Assembly: GCA_947631805.1 (NCBI GenBank)
Contig: CANRNA010000001.1
Location: forward strand, 1-31,264
Length of the DNA: 31,264 bases
Direction of reading: 5' to 3'
From: an uncultured Oscillospiraceae bacterium
Lineage (GTDB): Bacteria > Bacillota > Clostridia > Oscillospirales > Oscillospiraceae
Shown: positions 6,762 through 16,844 of the stretch, in pieces
Layout: every line of letters starts with the position of its first letter
Position numbering within the stretch: position 1 is the first letter of the stretch
Position numbers and translations under genes: made by a program
The notes under the pieces: model-generated
The model's input: only the letters and a program-made list of their open reading frames with translations
Told to the model about the DNA's origin: nothing
Database searches by the model: none

Positions 6762-8060
6762 TCAATCCAGGCCGTCTTCCAGGCTGTCCGCAGTGTACTG
6801 CGTTCCGGCGATGGTGATGACCAGGTTTTCGGCGCAGCCGCCGAACACGTATTTGCCCAGCTCCGAAAGACCGCCGCCGATGACGACCCCGGCCAGATTT
6901 TCACAGTACTGGAAGGCTCTGTCCTCGACGGTGATATCGTTGTCCTCGCTTTCGTTGTCGCAGATGGACACGCTCTCTAGGTCCTCACAGCTGGAGAAGG
7001 CGTATTCGCCCAGAGATACCTTGCCGCAGTCGATGGATACGCTCTCCAGGTCTTCGCAGGAATACAGCGCATATTCATCTGTGGTGAATTCCTTGCCGCT
7101 GGCGCTGAACGACGCGAGGGAGCAATACTGGAATACCCGCTTATCCAGCTTGACGGAGCAGCCGGTCATCTCCACGACCGCTTTGTCCCCGCATTCCTGG
7201 AAGGCGTACTCGTCCGCCTCTATCGCGCTGTTTGTGAAGATGAGAGACGTAAGGTCCTCGCAGTCATAAAACGCGTATTCCCCGGCCTTTTGTTCCGCTT
7301 CCTCCACGGTCAGGCTGTCCAGGTCACAGTACTGGAATACCCGCTTGTCCAACTCCAAAGCGCCGCCGGTCACCACCAGGGCCGCGCCGTCGCCGCACTC
7401 CTGGAAGGCGTATTCATTGACAGCCATCTCGCCGCCCAGAAACTGTATGTCCTTCAGGTCTTCGCAGTTGTAGAAAGCGTATTCATCCATTTCCATCTCA
7501 CAGCCGCTGAACACCACGCTCAGCAGGCCGCCGTACTGAAACGCCCGCTTGCCGATGTTCCCGGAGCAATTCGTGAAGAGGACTGCCGCGTCGTCGCCGC
7601 ACTCCTGAAACGCGTAGGCTCCTATCTCCGGCTTACTGTCTGAAAACTGTATCGCCGTTAAGTCCTCGCAGCTATAGAAGGCATACTCCCCCAGCTCCGG
7701 CGCGCCGCCGACGATGTTCAGGGACTCGAATTCCCCATACTGGAACGCCCGCTCGCCTACAGCGTATTCATAGCCGACGAGGGTGACGCTCTCCACGTCC
7801 TCCAGGGATTCAAAGGCCCTGGGTGCTATCAGCGTAACCGTGTCCCCGGCGGGGCTCTGGGTGGGAATGACGATGTCGGTATCCTCGCACACGCCGATGC
7901 CCACGATGGTGCAGGTGCCGTCGCCGTTGCTCTCGAATTCCAGACCATCCGAGGGCGTCAGGTCCGTCTCGGCCGACGCCTCCTCGGCGGCTGAGGCCGG
8001 GACCGCGGAAAAAGAGAATGCCAGGATAAGCGCCAGGAAAAATGCCGTTGTTCTTTTCAT
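6762..8060 (-). CDS. Secreted BspA-type LRR protein with 68-residue super-repeats
   Basis: This is a 432-residue exported protein. Its signal peptide is residues 1-24 (MKRTTAFFLALILAF, then ASA), with Shine-Dalgarno AAGGAG before the ATG at 8060. From residue 104 it consists of short LRR_5 units arranged as a higher-order repeat of 68 residues. Each repeat holds three different units in a fixed order: RxFQY, EYAFYxCEDL and EYAFQECGD. Three full copies occupy 104-171, 172-239 and 240-307, and a degenerate fourth follows. No sortase motif, SLH or wall-binding repeat is visible, so it is either released or held by a partner. It is followed after 14 nt by a lipoprotein gene. It is preceded by a long leader with an intrinsic terminator, so expression may be attenuated. 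The ligand is unknown. Confidence 0.88.
   Translation of the reverse strand: MKRTTAFFLALILAFSFSAVPASAAEEASAETDLTPSDGLEFESNGDGTCTIVGIGVCEDTDIVIPTQSPAGDTVTLIAPRAFESLEDVESVTLVGYEYAVGERAFQYGEFESLNIVGGAPELGEYAFYSCEDLTAIQFSDSKPEIGAYAFQECGDDAAVLFTNCSGNIGKRAFQYGGLLSVVFSGCEMEMDEYAFYNCEDLKDIQFLGGEMAVNEYAFQECGDGAALVVTGGALELDKRVFQYCDLDSLTVEEAEQKAGEYAFYDCEDLTSLIFTNSAIEADEYAFQECGDKAVVEMTGCSVKLDKRVFQYCSLASFSASGKEFTTDEYALYSCEDLESVSIDCGKVSLGEYAFSSCEDLESVSICDNESEDNDITVEDRAFQYCENLAGVVIGGGLSELGKYVFGGCAENLVITIAGTQYTADSLEDGLD
7140..7751 (-). repeat. Three tandem 204-bp repeats inside the LRR gene
   Basis: The unit boundaries fall at the arginine codon of each RxFQY motif, at 7751, 7547 and 7343, with the next at 7139. 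The period is therefore exactly 204 bp (68 codons), with no indels over three copies. Each copy contains three diverged LRR units. This points to duplication of a three-LRR block rather than of single repeats. Confidence 0.9.
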
Positions 8061-8138
8061 GTTCTTCTCTCCTTTTTTATTTTTCCGGCTGTACCGGGCC
8101 GGGGACAGAGGCCCGCCCCGGTGCTTTTCCGCCGGGAT

Positions 8139-8468
8139 GAACAAAATAACAGCGGGCACGAAAAACGTGCCCGCTGTCCGCATTCCAGCGAGAGCGCCTT
8201 TCGTCGTGCCGTTGTGCCCGACAGTACTCACCCGGGGACGGAGACATGCCCGTCCCCGTGGCTTTCCTGCCGAAACAACAAAGGCGGTGCAGGGTAAATC
8301 CCCACACCGCGCACAACACAACACGGGCATACAACCTTCCACTTGTAAAAACAGCGGTGAGAAAGTATAATAAACCCTGGGCGCTGAAAAGCTGTGTAGG
8401 AGGCCACACTCCTGCATAGGGGCTTGGGGTGTTGGTAGCGCCCCAAGTCCTGCCTTTGTTATTCCGTT
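8139..8468 (-). ncRNA. Candidate structured RNA or terminator-controlled leader
   Basis: A good minus-strand promoter (8503-8475) predicts a start near 8468. A strong terminator ends the segment: ACAGCGGGCACG/CGTGCCCGCTGT at 8149-8177, then TTATTTTGTT. Between them no convincing gene is seen, but many helices are possible. These are a CTTGGGG/CCCCAAG hairpin (8423-8447), an AGGAG/CTCCT hairpin inside CTATG/CACAG (about 8391-8418), GCGGTG/CACCGC (about 8283-8309) and GGGGACGG/CCGTCCCC (about 8234-8257). A long-range GTTGTGC/GCACAAC pairing (8317-8311 with 8217-8211) closes the last two. The first hairpin competes with GGGCGCT/AGCGCCC (8443-8437 with 8385-8379). The RNA could be independent, or a riboswitch-like leader of the LRR gene that starts at 8060. 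I do not recognise the family. Confidence 0.5.
8343..8371 (+). promoter_or_regulatory. Possible plus-strand promoter antisense to the structured RNA
   Basis: TTGTAA (8343-8348), a 17-nt spacer and TATAAT (8366-8371). The predicted start, near 8378, coincides with the GGGCGCT arm that pairs with AGCGCCC at 8437-8443. That would make a compact hairpin RNA of about 70-90 nt opposite the 5' end of the minus-strand RNA. No plus-strand gene lies downstream. Confidence 0.35.
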
Positions 8469-8474
8469 TTGTAC

Positions 8475-8503
8475 ATTATAGTTCCTTGCGCAGGCAAATG
8501 CAA
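8475..8503 (-). promoter_or_regulatory. Promoter for the structured RNA/LRR leader
   Basis: On the minus strand, TTGCAT (8503-8498), a 17-nt spacer and TATAAT (8480-8475). The predicted start is near 8468, roughly 400 nt before the LRR start codon at 8060. The segment 8061-8138, downstream of the internal terminator, holds a CCGGGG/CCCCGG hairpin (about 8098-8121) and then the AAGGAG Shine-Dalgarno of the LRR gene. Confidence 0.65.
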
Positions 8504-8514
8504 GGAGATTTTTC

Positions 8515-8538
8515 GCGGCCCGGAACTCCCCGGGCCGC
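8515..8538 (-). terminator. Hairpin after the ABC exporter gene
   Basis: GCGGCCCGG (8515-8523) pairs with CCGGGCCGC (8530-8538), a 9-bp GC-only stem starting 8 nt after the exporter stop. On the minus strand no T-tract follows, so termination may be weak or the hairpin may protect the 3' end. Confidence 0.5.
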
Positions 8539-8545
8539 AGCCTTT

Positions 8546-10288
8546 TCAGGACAGGTCCTGGGCGTGCCAGAGCCGGGCGAAGGCGCCGTCCCGGGCCAAG
8601 AGCTCCTCCCGGGGACCCAGCTCCACGATGTGCTCGTTTTCCACCACGGCCACCAGGTCGGCGTTTTTCACGGTGGAGAGCCGGTGGGCGATGATGATGC
8701 TGGTCCGGCCCTGGGCCAGCTGGTCTAGAGACGCCTGGATGCGCTGCTCCGTCACGCTGTCCAGGGCGCTGGTGGCCTCGTCCAGAATGAGCACCGGGGG
8801 ATTTTTCAAAAACACCCGGGCGATGGAGAGGCGCTGCTTCTGCCCGCCGGAGAGCATCACGCCCCGCTCCCCCACGAAGGTGTCGTACCCGTCGGGCATG
8901 GCCAATATCTCCTCGTGTATCTCCGCCCGGACGGCGGCGGCCACTATCTCCGCGTCGGTGGCGTCGGGGCGGCCGTAGCGGATGTTCTCCCGGATGGTGT
9001 CGGCGAAGACGAACACGTCCTGCTGGATGATGCCGATGGCCCGGTGCAGACTGCGCTGCGTCACGTCCCGCACGTCCATCCCATCGATGGTCACCGCCCC
9101 GTCGGTCACGTCGTAGAACCGGGGAAGGAGTTGACATAATGTTGTCTTCCCGCCGCCGGAGGGGCCCACCACCGCCAGGCACTTCCCGTGGGGCAGGGAG
9201 AAGGAGACGTGCTCCAGCACGGGCACCCCGTCGGCGTAGGAGAAGGACACGTCCCGGTACTCGATATCGCCCTTCACATCGTGCAGCGCCTGGGCGTCAG
9301 GGGCGTCCTGTATGTCCGGCTTGGTGTTCATGATCTCCCGGAAACGGTTGAAGCCCGCCCGGCCGTCGGTGAAGGTCTCCACGAAATCCGCCAGCTGGGT
9401 GATGGGCCGGGTGAAGGTGGACACGTACAGGGAGAAGGTGATGAGGTCAACATAATCCATCTTTCCCTTCATGATGAAGAACCCGCCCGCGGCGATGGTG
9501 ATGACCTGCATCAGGCTCATGGTGGACTCGATACCGGCGTGATAGATGCCCATGACCTTATAGGACAGGCGCTTGGCGTTTTTGTAGGCGTCGTTGGCGG
9601 AGCGGAACTTGTCCGCCTCGATGTCCTCGTTGGCGAAGGCCTTGGCGGTGCGGATGCCGGATATGCCCGACTCGATGGAGGCGTTTATCTCGCCCACGGT
9701 CTTCTTCACCCGGACGCTGGCCTCGTCCAGGCGCTTGTTCCAATGGGCGGTGAAGGCCACGAAAAAGGGCACCACCGCCAGGATGATCAGCGCCAGGGGC
9801 CGACAGACGGTGCACAAAATGATAAAGGCGCCCGTCAGGGTGATGAGGCTGGTCATGAGGTTTTCCGGCCCGTGGTGGGCCAGCTCCGTGATGGAGAACA
9901 AGTCGTTGGTGATGCGGCTCATGAGCACGCCGGTGCGGTTGTGGTCAAAGAAAGAGAAGGGCAGGGTCTGGATATGGGTGAGGATGTCCGTGCGCATATC
10001 CGCCTCCATGCGCACGCCCATCAGGTGGCCCAGGTAGGTGATGATGAATTTGCAGACGGCCTTGATGATGTACGCCCCGGCCAGAATGGCCATCACGGTG
10101 AAAAACAGCTTAAACAGCCGGTCCGGCAGCAGGGTGTTGAGGGTGTAGCGGGTCACGTAGGGGAAGGTCAGGTCCGCCGCACAGGCCGCCAGGGCGCACA
10201 GCATGTCCAGCAGGAACAGCTTGATATGGGGCCTGTAGTAGGAGGCGAACAGCCGCAGGGGATGGGAGGAGAAGTCTTTTTCTTTCAT
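8546..10288 (-). CDS. ABC exporter, fused membrane and ATPase domains
   Basis: This 580-residue half-transporter is of the MsbA/LmrA/MdlB type. The N-terminal six-helix exporter domain is about residues 1-310, with the coupling segment FFDHNRTGVLMSRITND. The C-terminal nucleotide-binding domain has Walker A GPSGGGKTT, Q-loop IIQQDVFVF, signature LSGGQKQR, Walker B VLILDEATSALD and H-loop AHR. All catalytic elements are intact, so it probably works as a homodimer, exporting a drug, lipid or peptide. I chose the ATG at 10288 because it begins a normal exporter N-terminus; the longer frame runs back through the hairpin cluster. Its Shine-Dalgarno (AGAAGGA) is rather far from the start. It lies downstream of the Clp gene but is separated from it by 228 bp of hairpins. 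Confidence 0.88.
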   Translation of the reverse strand: MKEKDFSSHPLRLFASYYRPHIKLFLLDMLCALAACAADLTFPYVTRYTLNTLLPDRLFKLFFTVMAILAGAYIIKAVCKFIITYLGHLMGVRMEADMRTDILTHIQTLPFSFFDHNRTGVLMSRITNDLFSITELAHHGPENLMTSLITLTGAFIILCTVCRPLALIILAVVPFFVAFTAHWNKRLDEASVRVKKTVGEINASIESGISGIRTAKAFANEDIEADKFRSANDAYKNAKRLSYKVMGIYHAGIESTMSLMQVITIAAGGFFIMKGKMDYVDLITFSLYVSTFTRPITQLADFVETFTDGRAGFNRFREIMNTKPDIQDAPDAQALHDVKGDIEYRDVSFSYADGVPVLEHVSFSLPHGKCLAVVGPSGGGKTTLCQLLPRFYDVTDGAVTIDGMDVRDVTQRSLHRAIGIIQQDVFVFADTIRENIRYGRPDATDAEIVAAAVRAEIHEEILAMPDGYDTFVGERGVMLSGGQKQRLSIARVFLKNPPVLILDEATSALDSVTEQRIQASLDQLAQGRTSIIIAHRLSTVKNADLVAVVENEHIVELGPREELLARDGAFARLWHAQDLS

Positions 10289-10308
10289 GGTATGTATAGT
10301 TCCTTCTG

Positions 10309-10516
10309 ATTTAGAAAGCGGGCCAGACTGATCTGGCCCGCAATAGCCTCGCAGAGTTCGGCTCCGCAGAGCCGAATGAAGTGAGATCATGATTTCCGGG
10401 GACATGCGCCTCGGAAATCATTCTTTGCGGTCTGCAAACGTGCGAGCGCAGCGAGTGCGCTGCAGCAGACCGAGGTCCTTTGGCAAAGAAAGGGCGAAGC
10501 CCTTTCTGCCAGTGTT
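10309..10516. other. Cluster of five hairpins between Clp and ABC genes
   Basis: Five inverted repeats lie almost end to end. They are 10318-10327/10332-10341 (10 bp, loop CTGA), 10357-10364/10369-10376 (8 bp) and 10391-10398/10412-10419 (8 bp). The fourth is 10428-10435/10465-10472 (8 bp), with a nested AGCGCA/TGCGCT hairpin. The fifth is 10487-10495/10499-10507 (9 bp, followed on the minus strand by TTTG). The last is a plausible terminator of the Clp gene, and the first a second terminator (TTTCT follows on the minus strand). The three in between are unexplained and resemble a dispersed palindromic repeat. Confidence 0.6.
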
Positions 10517-12847
<2,331 letters not shown>

Positions 12848-12865
12848 GGATGCCTCCTTATGGGC

Positions 12866-13612
12866 TCAGAGGGTTATGTAGTTGGCCAGCAGGTTCCGGG
12901 TCAGGAAGAAATCGGCCAGGCCCGTGGCCCGCAGTGTGCTCTCCGGAAGGAGAAGGCCCGCGAACTGGGTTATCCACACCAGGATGGAGCAGAAGAGCGC
13001 TCCCACGAACAGCCCGATAACCACGCCGCCGATGTCGTTGACGATGCCCACATAGGGCAGCTTGAAGCTGAGATTGGGCAGATTCACCAGCACCGTCATC
13101 ACCGAGAACAGGATGATGAACGCCAGCAGGAAGCCCAAATACCAGGTGACGGACTGACAGGCGATGGTGACCACGGCGGAGGACATGGAGGAGCTGTTCT
13201 CGTCCATGTAGGTCATGGTCCGCTCCGTCAGGGTCTGGGCCATGGCATCATACATGCCGAGGTTCTTATAGGTCTGGAGGATGATGGCCTCCCGGGCGTC
13301 CGGCTGGCTGTTGATAAGATCGGTCATGGAGTAGGGCACGTCATACTGCTCGGTCTGGGGGTCCTTCTCATAGCCGAAGGCGGCGTAGGTGGTCTCCTCC
13401 ACCTGCAGCTCCATAAAGCCGTTGACGAAGGGCCGCAGCACGGGTATGACCTCATAGGAGAAGGTGTCGCTGAGCAGCTGGGCGCCATATAGAGATAGTA
13501 TTATCACCAGTACCTGGATAATTCCCATGATGATGCCCTTTTTGTACCCCTGCCAGGCGCAGATGACAAGGACGGCTATCAGGACGAGATTGATGATGGA
13601 ATTGATAGTCAT
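12866..13612 (-). CDS. CvpA-family membrane protein
   Basis: This 248-residue integral membrane protein resembles the CvpA (colicin V production) family. It has two N-terminal helices (INLVLIAVLVICAWQGYKKG, then GIIQVLVIILSLYGA), an extracytoplasmic loop of roughly 90 residues, and two C-terminal helices. Between those helices lies LPYVGIVNDIGGVVIGLFVG, which matches the conserved glycine-rich turn of the family. The family is associated with envelope homeostasis; the exact role is unknown. Shine-Dalgarno AGAGGT lies about 10 nt before the ATG. It sits between the DUF5711-like gene (49-nt gap) and the Clp gene (18-nt gap), so one transcript is likely. Confidence 0.8.
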   Translation of the reverse strand: MTINSIINLVLIAVLVICAWQGYKKGIIMGIIQVLVIILSLYGAQLLSDTFSYEVIPVLRPFVNGFMELQVEETTYAAFGYEKDPQTEQYDVPYSMTDLINSQPDAREAIILQTYKNLGMYDAMAQTLTERTMTYMDENSSSMSSAVVTIACQSVTWYLGFLLAFIILFSVMTVLVNLPNLSFKLPYVGIVNDIGGVVIGLFVGALFCSILVWITQFAGLLLPESTLRATGLADFFLTRNLLANYITL

Positions 13613-13661
13613 AGGAAGCTACCTCTCGGAAAAGTGAAGTGGTTGGGGTGGATGGGCGTCG

Positions 13662-15164
13662 TCAGAAGGAGTATACCTCCGCGTAGTTGGAGGCGATGAG
13701 AAGGGCCTCCCCCCGGGACCGGAGAAGGGCGTATTTGAAGCCGGGAAGGCCGGTGAGCCGCCCCTTTTCGGCCAGGGAGCTGTTGTAGAGGATAGCGCCG
13801 TCGGAGCACAGGACCATGACCTCCAGGTCCGCCGCCGTCAGGCAGATGATGCCGCTCTGCACGCTGGCGGTGCCCAGCTCCGTGCCGGTGGGGTCAACGG
13901 AGACGAGAGTGGCGGTGGTCCCGGCTCGGTAAGGGCTCAGGGCGAAGGCGGCGCAGTTGCCGCCGTCGAAGGTATAGCCCACCAGGTACTGCCCGGCGAA
14001 GGAATAGGTGTTCTGCCACTGCCCGTCGTCGTCGAAGAAGAACACCTGCTCGCTGGATATGGCGCACAGCCGGTCCGAGGAGAACCAGTGCACGTCCAGC
14101 AGCACCGTGTCCGCCACAGCGAAGGTGGCCGTCGCCTGGTCGCCGCCCTTGGAGAGGCTGAAAAACCGCACCTCGCTGCCAGCGGCCGTATAGGAAAGCA
14201 CCGCCAGCTTCCGCCCGTCGGTGGACACGTGGGCGCTGAGCACCCAGGCGGAGGAGGAATACCAGCGGTATATCTCCTTCAGGGACGGGTCATACACGGT
14301 GACGAGGGCCCGGTAGCCGGTGTACTCGGTGGTGACGGCGATGTAGCCGCTGCGGGAGACCGTGGCGGACAGGATGTCCCCGGCCACGTCCAGCTCCTCC
14401 ACCGTGCCGTCAAAGCGGGCCACGGCCATCCGGGCGCCGCCCAGATCGTAGAACACGGCGAAATCGTCGCAGCCCGCTGCGGCGGGGGTGCGCATCTGCA
14501 TGAGCATGCTGGTGACAGGGGTGCCGTCCCCGTCCAAAAGCTCCAGCCCGGCGGTGTTGGCCACGGCCAGGCCCCGGCCAGCGGCGGCAAAGGCGTCGCC
14601 GGACCCGGCGTCGAACACGTATTCCTCCTTGGGCACGGCGGCGGTCTCGGTGGAGAGTATCATCCCGTCCGGGGAAAAGCTGTCCCGATAGACCCACACC
14701 ACCACCGTGGCGGCCAGCAGTACCACCGCCGCCACCAGGGCGATGAGCGCGCCCGCCGCGTCCCGCTGGCTGATGTTGTCGTCCTCCGCCCGCTCCCGCC
14801 GGAAGCGGACAGGCCTGTCGGTGACCTGGGGGGAGGCGTCGTGCTTGGGGGCGTGGGGCCTTTTGACCGGCTCCTCCTGGGGCGGTTCCACCGCCCGGGG
14901 GCCTGTGGCCGGTCTGTCCCTGTCAGGGGCGCTTTTGGCCCCCTTGGGGGACTTGGTCTCTGCCTTCTTGGGGGTCTTTTCCGCCTTTTTCCCGGATTTG
15001 GCCTCGTGGGAGCCTTTTGGCTCTGCGGTATCCTTGGCCTTGGAGGCGTTTTTGCCCTTGCCGGAGGGCTTTTTCTCATGGGAGCCCTTGGGGGCGGGAG
15101 CGCCCTGGGCCTCGGGGGCGGCCGTGGCGTCGGTGTTCTCTTTTTTCAGGTGTTTACTTGCCAT
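13662..15164 (-). CDS. DUF5711-like membrane-anchored beta-propeller protein
   Basis: This 500-residue protein has three parts. Residues 1-135 are a Lys/Pro/Ala-rich, probably disordered cytoplasmic tail containing a duplicated PKGSHE motif (26-31 and 49-54). Residues about 137-159 are one transmembrane helix (LIALVAAVVLLAATVVVWV). The rest is an extracytoplasmic domain with repeated beta-strand units (GRGLAVANTAGLELLDGDG, SRSGYIAVTTEYTGY, STDGRKLAVLSYTA), which look like propeller blades. DUF5711 proteins of Clostridia have this plan, often next to a CvpA-like gene; the family name is from memory. AAGGGG precedes the ATG. It heads the operon leading to CvpA and Clp. A sensing or envelope-scaffold role is only inference. 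Confidence 0.75.
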   Translation of the reverse strand: MASKHLKKENTDATAAPEAQGAPAPKGSHEKKPSGKGKNASKAKDTAEPKGSHEAKSGKKAEKTPKKAETKSPKGAKSAPDRDRPATGPRAVEPPQEEPVKRPHAPKHDASPQVTDRPVRFRRERAEDDNISQRDAAGALIALVAAVVLLAATVVVWVYRDSFSPDGMILSTETAAVPKEEYVFDAGSGDAFAAAGRGLAVANTAGLELLDGDGTPVTSMLMQMRTPAAAGCDDFAVFYDLGGARMAVARFDGTVEELDVAGDILSATVSRSGYIAVTTEYTGYRALVTVYDPSLKEIYRWYSSSAWVLSAHVSTDGRKLAVLSYTAAGSEVRFFSLSKGGDQATATFAVADTVLLDVHWFSSDRLCAISSEQVFFFDDDGQWQNTYSFAGQYLVGYTFDGGNCAAFALSPYRAGTTATLVSVDPTGTELGTASVQSGIICLTAADLEVMVLCSDGAILYNSSLAEKGRLTGLPGFKYALLRSRGEALLIASNYAEVYSF

Positions 15165-15225
15165 GGGCCATCCCCTTGGTGAGCCGGTCGAAGGATGAGA
15201 GAGGTATTCAAGTCCTCAACTATAT

Positions 15226-15255
15226 ATTCTAGCACAGTTCGTCAAGTCCTGTAAA
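15226..15255 (-). promoter_or_regulatory. Promoter of the DUF5711-CvpA-Clp operon
   Basis: On the minus strand, TTTACA (15255-15250), an 18-nt spacer and TAGAAT (15231-15226), between truA and the DUF5711-like gene. An alternative -35, TTGACG (15245-15240), lies 15 nt from a TATAGT box (15224-15219), so the exact start is uncertain. Confidence 0.5.
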
Positions 15256-15276
15256 TGGCGGGGGAGGAAGGACCCG

Positions 15277-16041
15277 TCAGGGCTCCATCATTCGCCCCAC
15301 GGCGCCGTCGTACCACACCCGGTGCATATACAGCCCCTGGGGGGGCATGGTGGGCCCGGTGAGCCGCCGGTCGCCCTTTTCCAGCAGGGCGGGGATGTCC
15401 TCCGGGGACAGCTTCCCGTCGGAGGCGTACACCAGCGTGCCCACGATGGCCCGGACCATGTTGTATAAAAATCCGTCGGCGCACACGGTCACGGTGATCA
15501 TATCCCCGGACCGCTCCGCCCGGCACCAGCGCACGGTGCGGACGGTGGTCTTCGTCTGGGTGCCCACGCTGCGCACGGCGGCGAAGTCGTGTCTGCCCAC
15601 GAAGGCGGCCGCCGCCCGGTCCATGACCGCCGCGTCCAGAGGCGCGGGCCAGAAGCAGGCCCGGCAGTCCAGAAACGGGTCCCGGATACGGCTGTTGTGG
15701 ATGCGGTAGATGTATTCCTTCTGGATGCAGGAGCCGATGGCGTTGAAATCCTCCGGCGCCTCCACCGCAGCGCTCACGGCGATGTCCGCGGGCAGGCGGC
15801 TGTTCAGGGCCAGGGGCACACGGTCCACGGGAATGGCGCAGTCGGTGCGCAGATTGGCACAGTAGCGCATGGCGTGGACCCCCGCGTCGGTGCGGCCGCA
15901 GCCGGTGATGTGCACCGGGTGCTTGAGCACCTTTTCCGCCGCCTGCTCCAATGTCTGCTGGACGGTGGCCTCCTCGGCCTGGGTCTGCCACCCGTGGTAG
16001 GCCGACCCGTCGTAGGCCAGGCGCAGGGCGATGTTCCTCAT
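15277..16041 (-). CDS. truA: tRNA pseudouridine(38-40) synthase TruA
   Basis: This 254-residue enzyme converts uridines 38-40 of the tRNA anticodon arm to pseudouridine. The N-terminal RLAYDGSAYHGWQ and the catalytic-site motif GCGRTDAGVHA (Asp52) are diagnostic. ALNSRLPADI and the late FLYNMVRAIVGTL segment also match TruA. Length is normal (about 245-265). The ATG at 16041 overlaps the TGA of ecfT (ATGA, 16041-16038), and GGAGG lies 9 nt upstream. The same arrangement (ecfA1, ecfA2, ecfT, truA) is widespread in Firmicutes. Confidence 0.95.
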   Translation of the reverse strand: MRNIALRLAYDGSAYHGWQTQAEEATVQQTLEQAAEKVLKHPVHITGCGRTDAGVHAMRYCANLRTDCAIPVDRVPLALNSRLPADIAVSAAVEAPEDFNAIGSCIQKEYIYRIHNSRIRDPFLDCRACFWPAPLDAAVMDRAAAAFVGRHDFAAVRSVGTQTKTTVRTVRWCRAERSGDMITVTVCADGFLYNMVRAIVGTLVYASDGKLSPEDIPALLEKGDRRLTGPTMPPQGLYMHRVWYDGAVGRMMEP

Positions 16042-16844
16042 AAGCCCAGCCTCCGCAGCAGCACCACGCCCGCCAGCAGCAGCCCGCCCAGGGCAAAGGC
16101 CGCGGCGTCGGCCCAGGAGAAGCGCAGCTGCTTCATCCTGGTGCGGCCCTGGCCGCCGTTGTAGCACCGGCACTCCATGGCCAGGGCCAGCTCGTCGGCC
16201 CGGCGGAAGGAGGACACGAACAGGGGGATGAGCAGCGGCAGCAGGGCCCGTGCCCGCTGGGTCAGGGACCCGGTCTCCAGATCGGCCCCGCGGGCCTTCT
16301 GGGCGGACATGATACGGTCCGTCTCCTCCACGAGGGTGGGGATGAAGCGCAGAGCGATGCACATCATCAGGCTCAGCTCATACACGGGCACGTGGAGCTT
16401 TTTCAGGGGCGAGAGCAGCCGCTCCAGCCCGTCGGTGATGGCGAGGGGGGAGGTGGTGTAGGTCAGAAGGAAGGTGCCCGCCACCAGCAGCACCACCCGC
16501 AGCACCATGGCGATGGCCCGGCGGACGCCGGTGCGGGTGATCTTAATGATGCCCCAGCGCAGCAGATAGTCCTCCCCGCTGGTGAAAAACAGGTTGAGCA
16601 CCGCCGTGAACACGATGATGAACACCAGAGGCTTCAAGCCCCGGAGCATGGCCTTGGGCCGGATGCGGCTCACCGCCATGACGGCGGCCAGGGCCGCCCC
16701 CACCAGCAGATACCCGCTCCAGGTGTCCACAAGAAACAGGGTCACGATGTACAGCAGGGTCAAAAGGAGCTTCGTCCGGGGGTCCAGCCGGTGGACGGGG
16801 GTGTCGCCGGGGAAGTACTGGCCCAGGGTGATGTCCTTCAGCAT
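16038..16844 (-). CDS. ecfT: ECF transporter transmembrane coupling protein EcfT
   Basis: This 268-residue membrane subunit couples the two EcfA ATPases to exchangeable vitamin-binding S components. The N-terminus has the typical LGQYFPGDTPVHRLDPRTKLL, followed by several transmembrane helices. The coupling helices carry the first Ala-Arg-Gly motif intact (KARGAD). The second is altered to CRC (AMECRCY), where Ala-Arg-Gly is the textbook form. The start at 16844 has GGGAGG 7 nt upstream and overlaps the end of ecfA2 by 7 nt. No S component lies in the window, as expected for the shared group II module. Confidence 0.92.
   Translation of the reverse strand: MLKDITLGQYFPGDTPVHRLDPRTKLLLTLLYIVTLFLVDTWSGYLLVGAALAAVMAVSRIRPKAMLRGLKPLVFIIVFTAVLNLFFTSGEDYLLRWGIIKITRTGVRRAIAMVLRVVLLVAGTFLLTYTTSPLAITDGLERLLSPLKKLHVPVYELSLMMCIALRFIPTLVEETDRIMSAQKARGADLETGSLTQRARALLPLLIPLFVSSFRRADELALAMECRCYNGGQGRTRMKQLRFSWADAAAFALGGLLLAGVVLLRRLGL

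Noticed and set aside
7140..7751. Regular repeats considered as a CRISPR array
   Set aside because: The repeats are coding, have a 204-bp period and diverge in a codon-wise manner; there are no short identical repeats with unique spacers.
8379..8444. tRNA-like 7-bp acceptor-type stem
   Set aside because: The enclosed sequence is about 65 nt, lacks a T-loop consensus and has no proper anticodon arm.
8061..9182. Long frame upstream of the repetitive LRR protein
   Set aside because: It reads through the exporter gene and the structured-RNA region. A clear signal peptide and Shine-Dalgarno mark the true start at 8060.
10325..10516. Short frames inside the hairpin cluster
   Set aside because: They have no Shine-Dalgarno, no recognisable motif, and are interrupted by the strong inverted repeats.
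12848..13661. CtsR operator upstream of the Clp gene or its operon partner
   Set aside because: No tandem GGTCAAA-type heptamers were found in the gaps before the Clp or CvpA-like genes.
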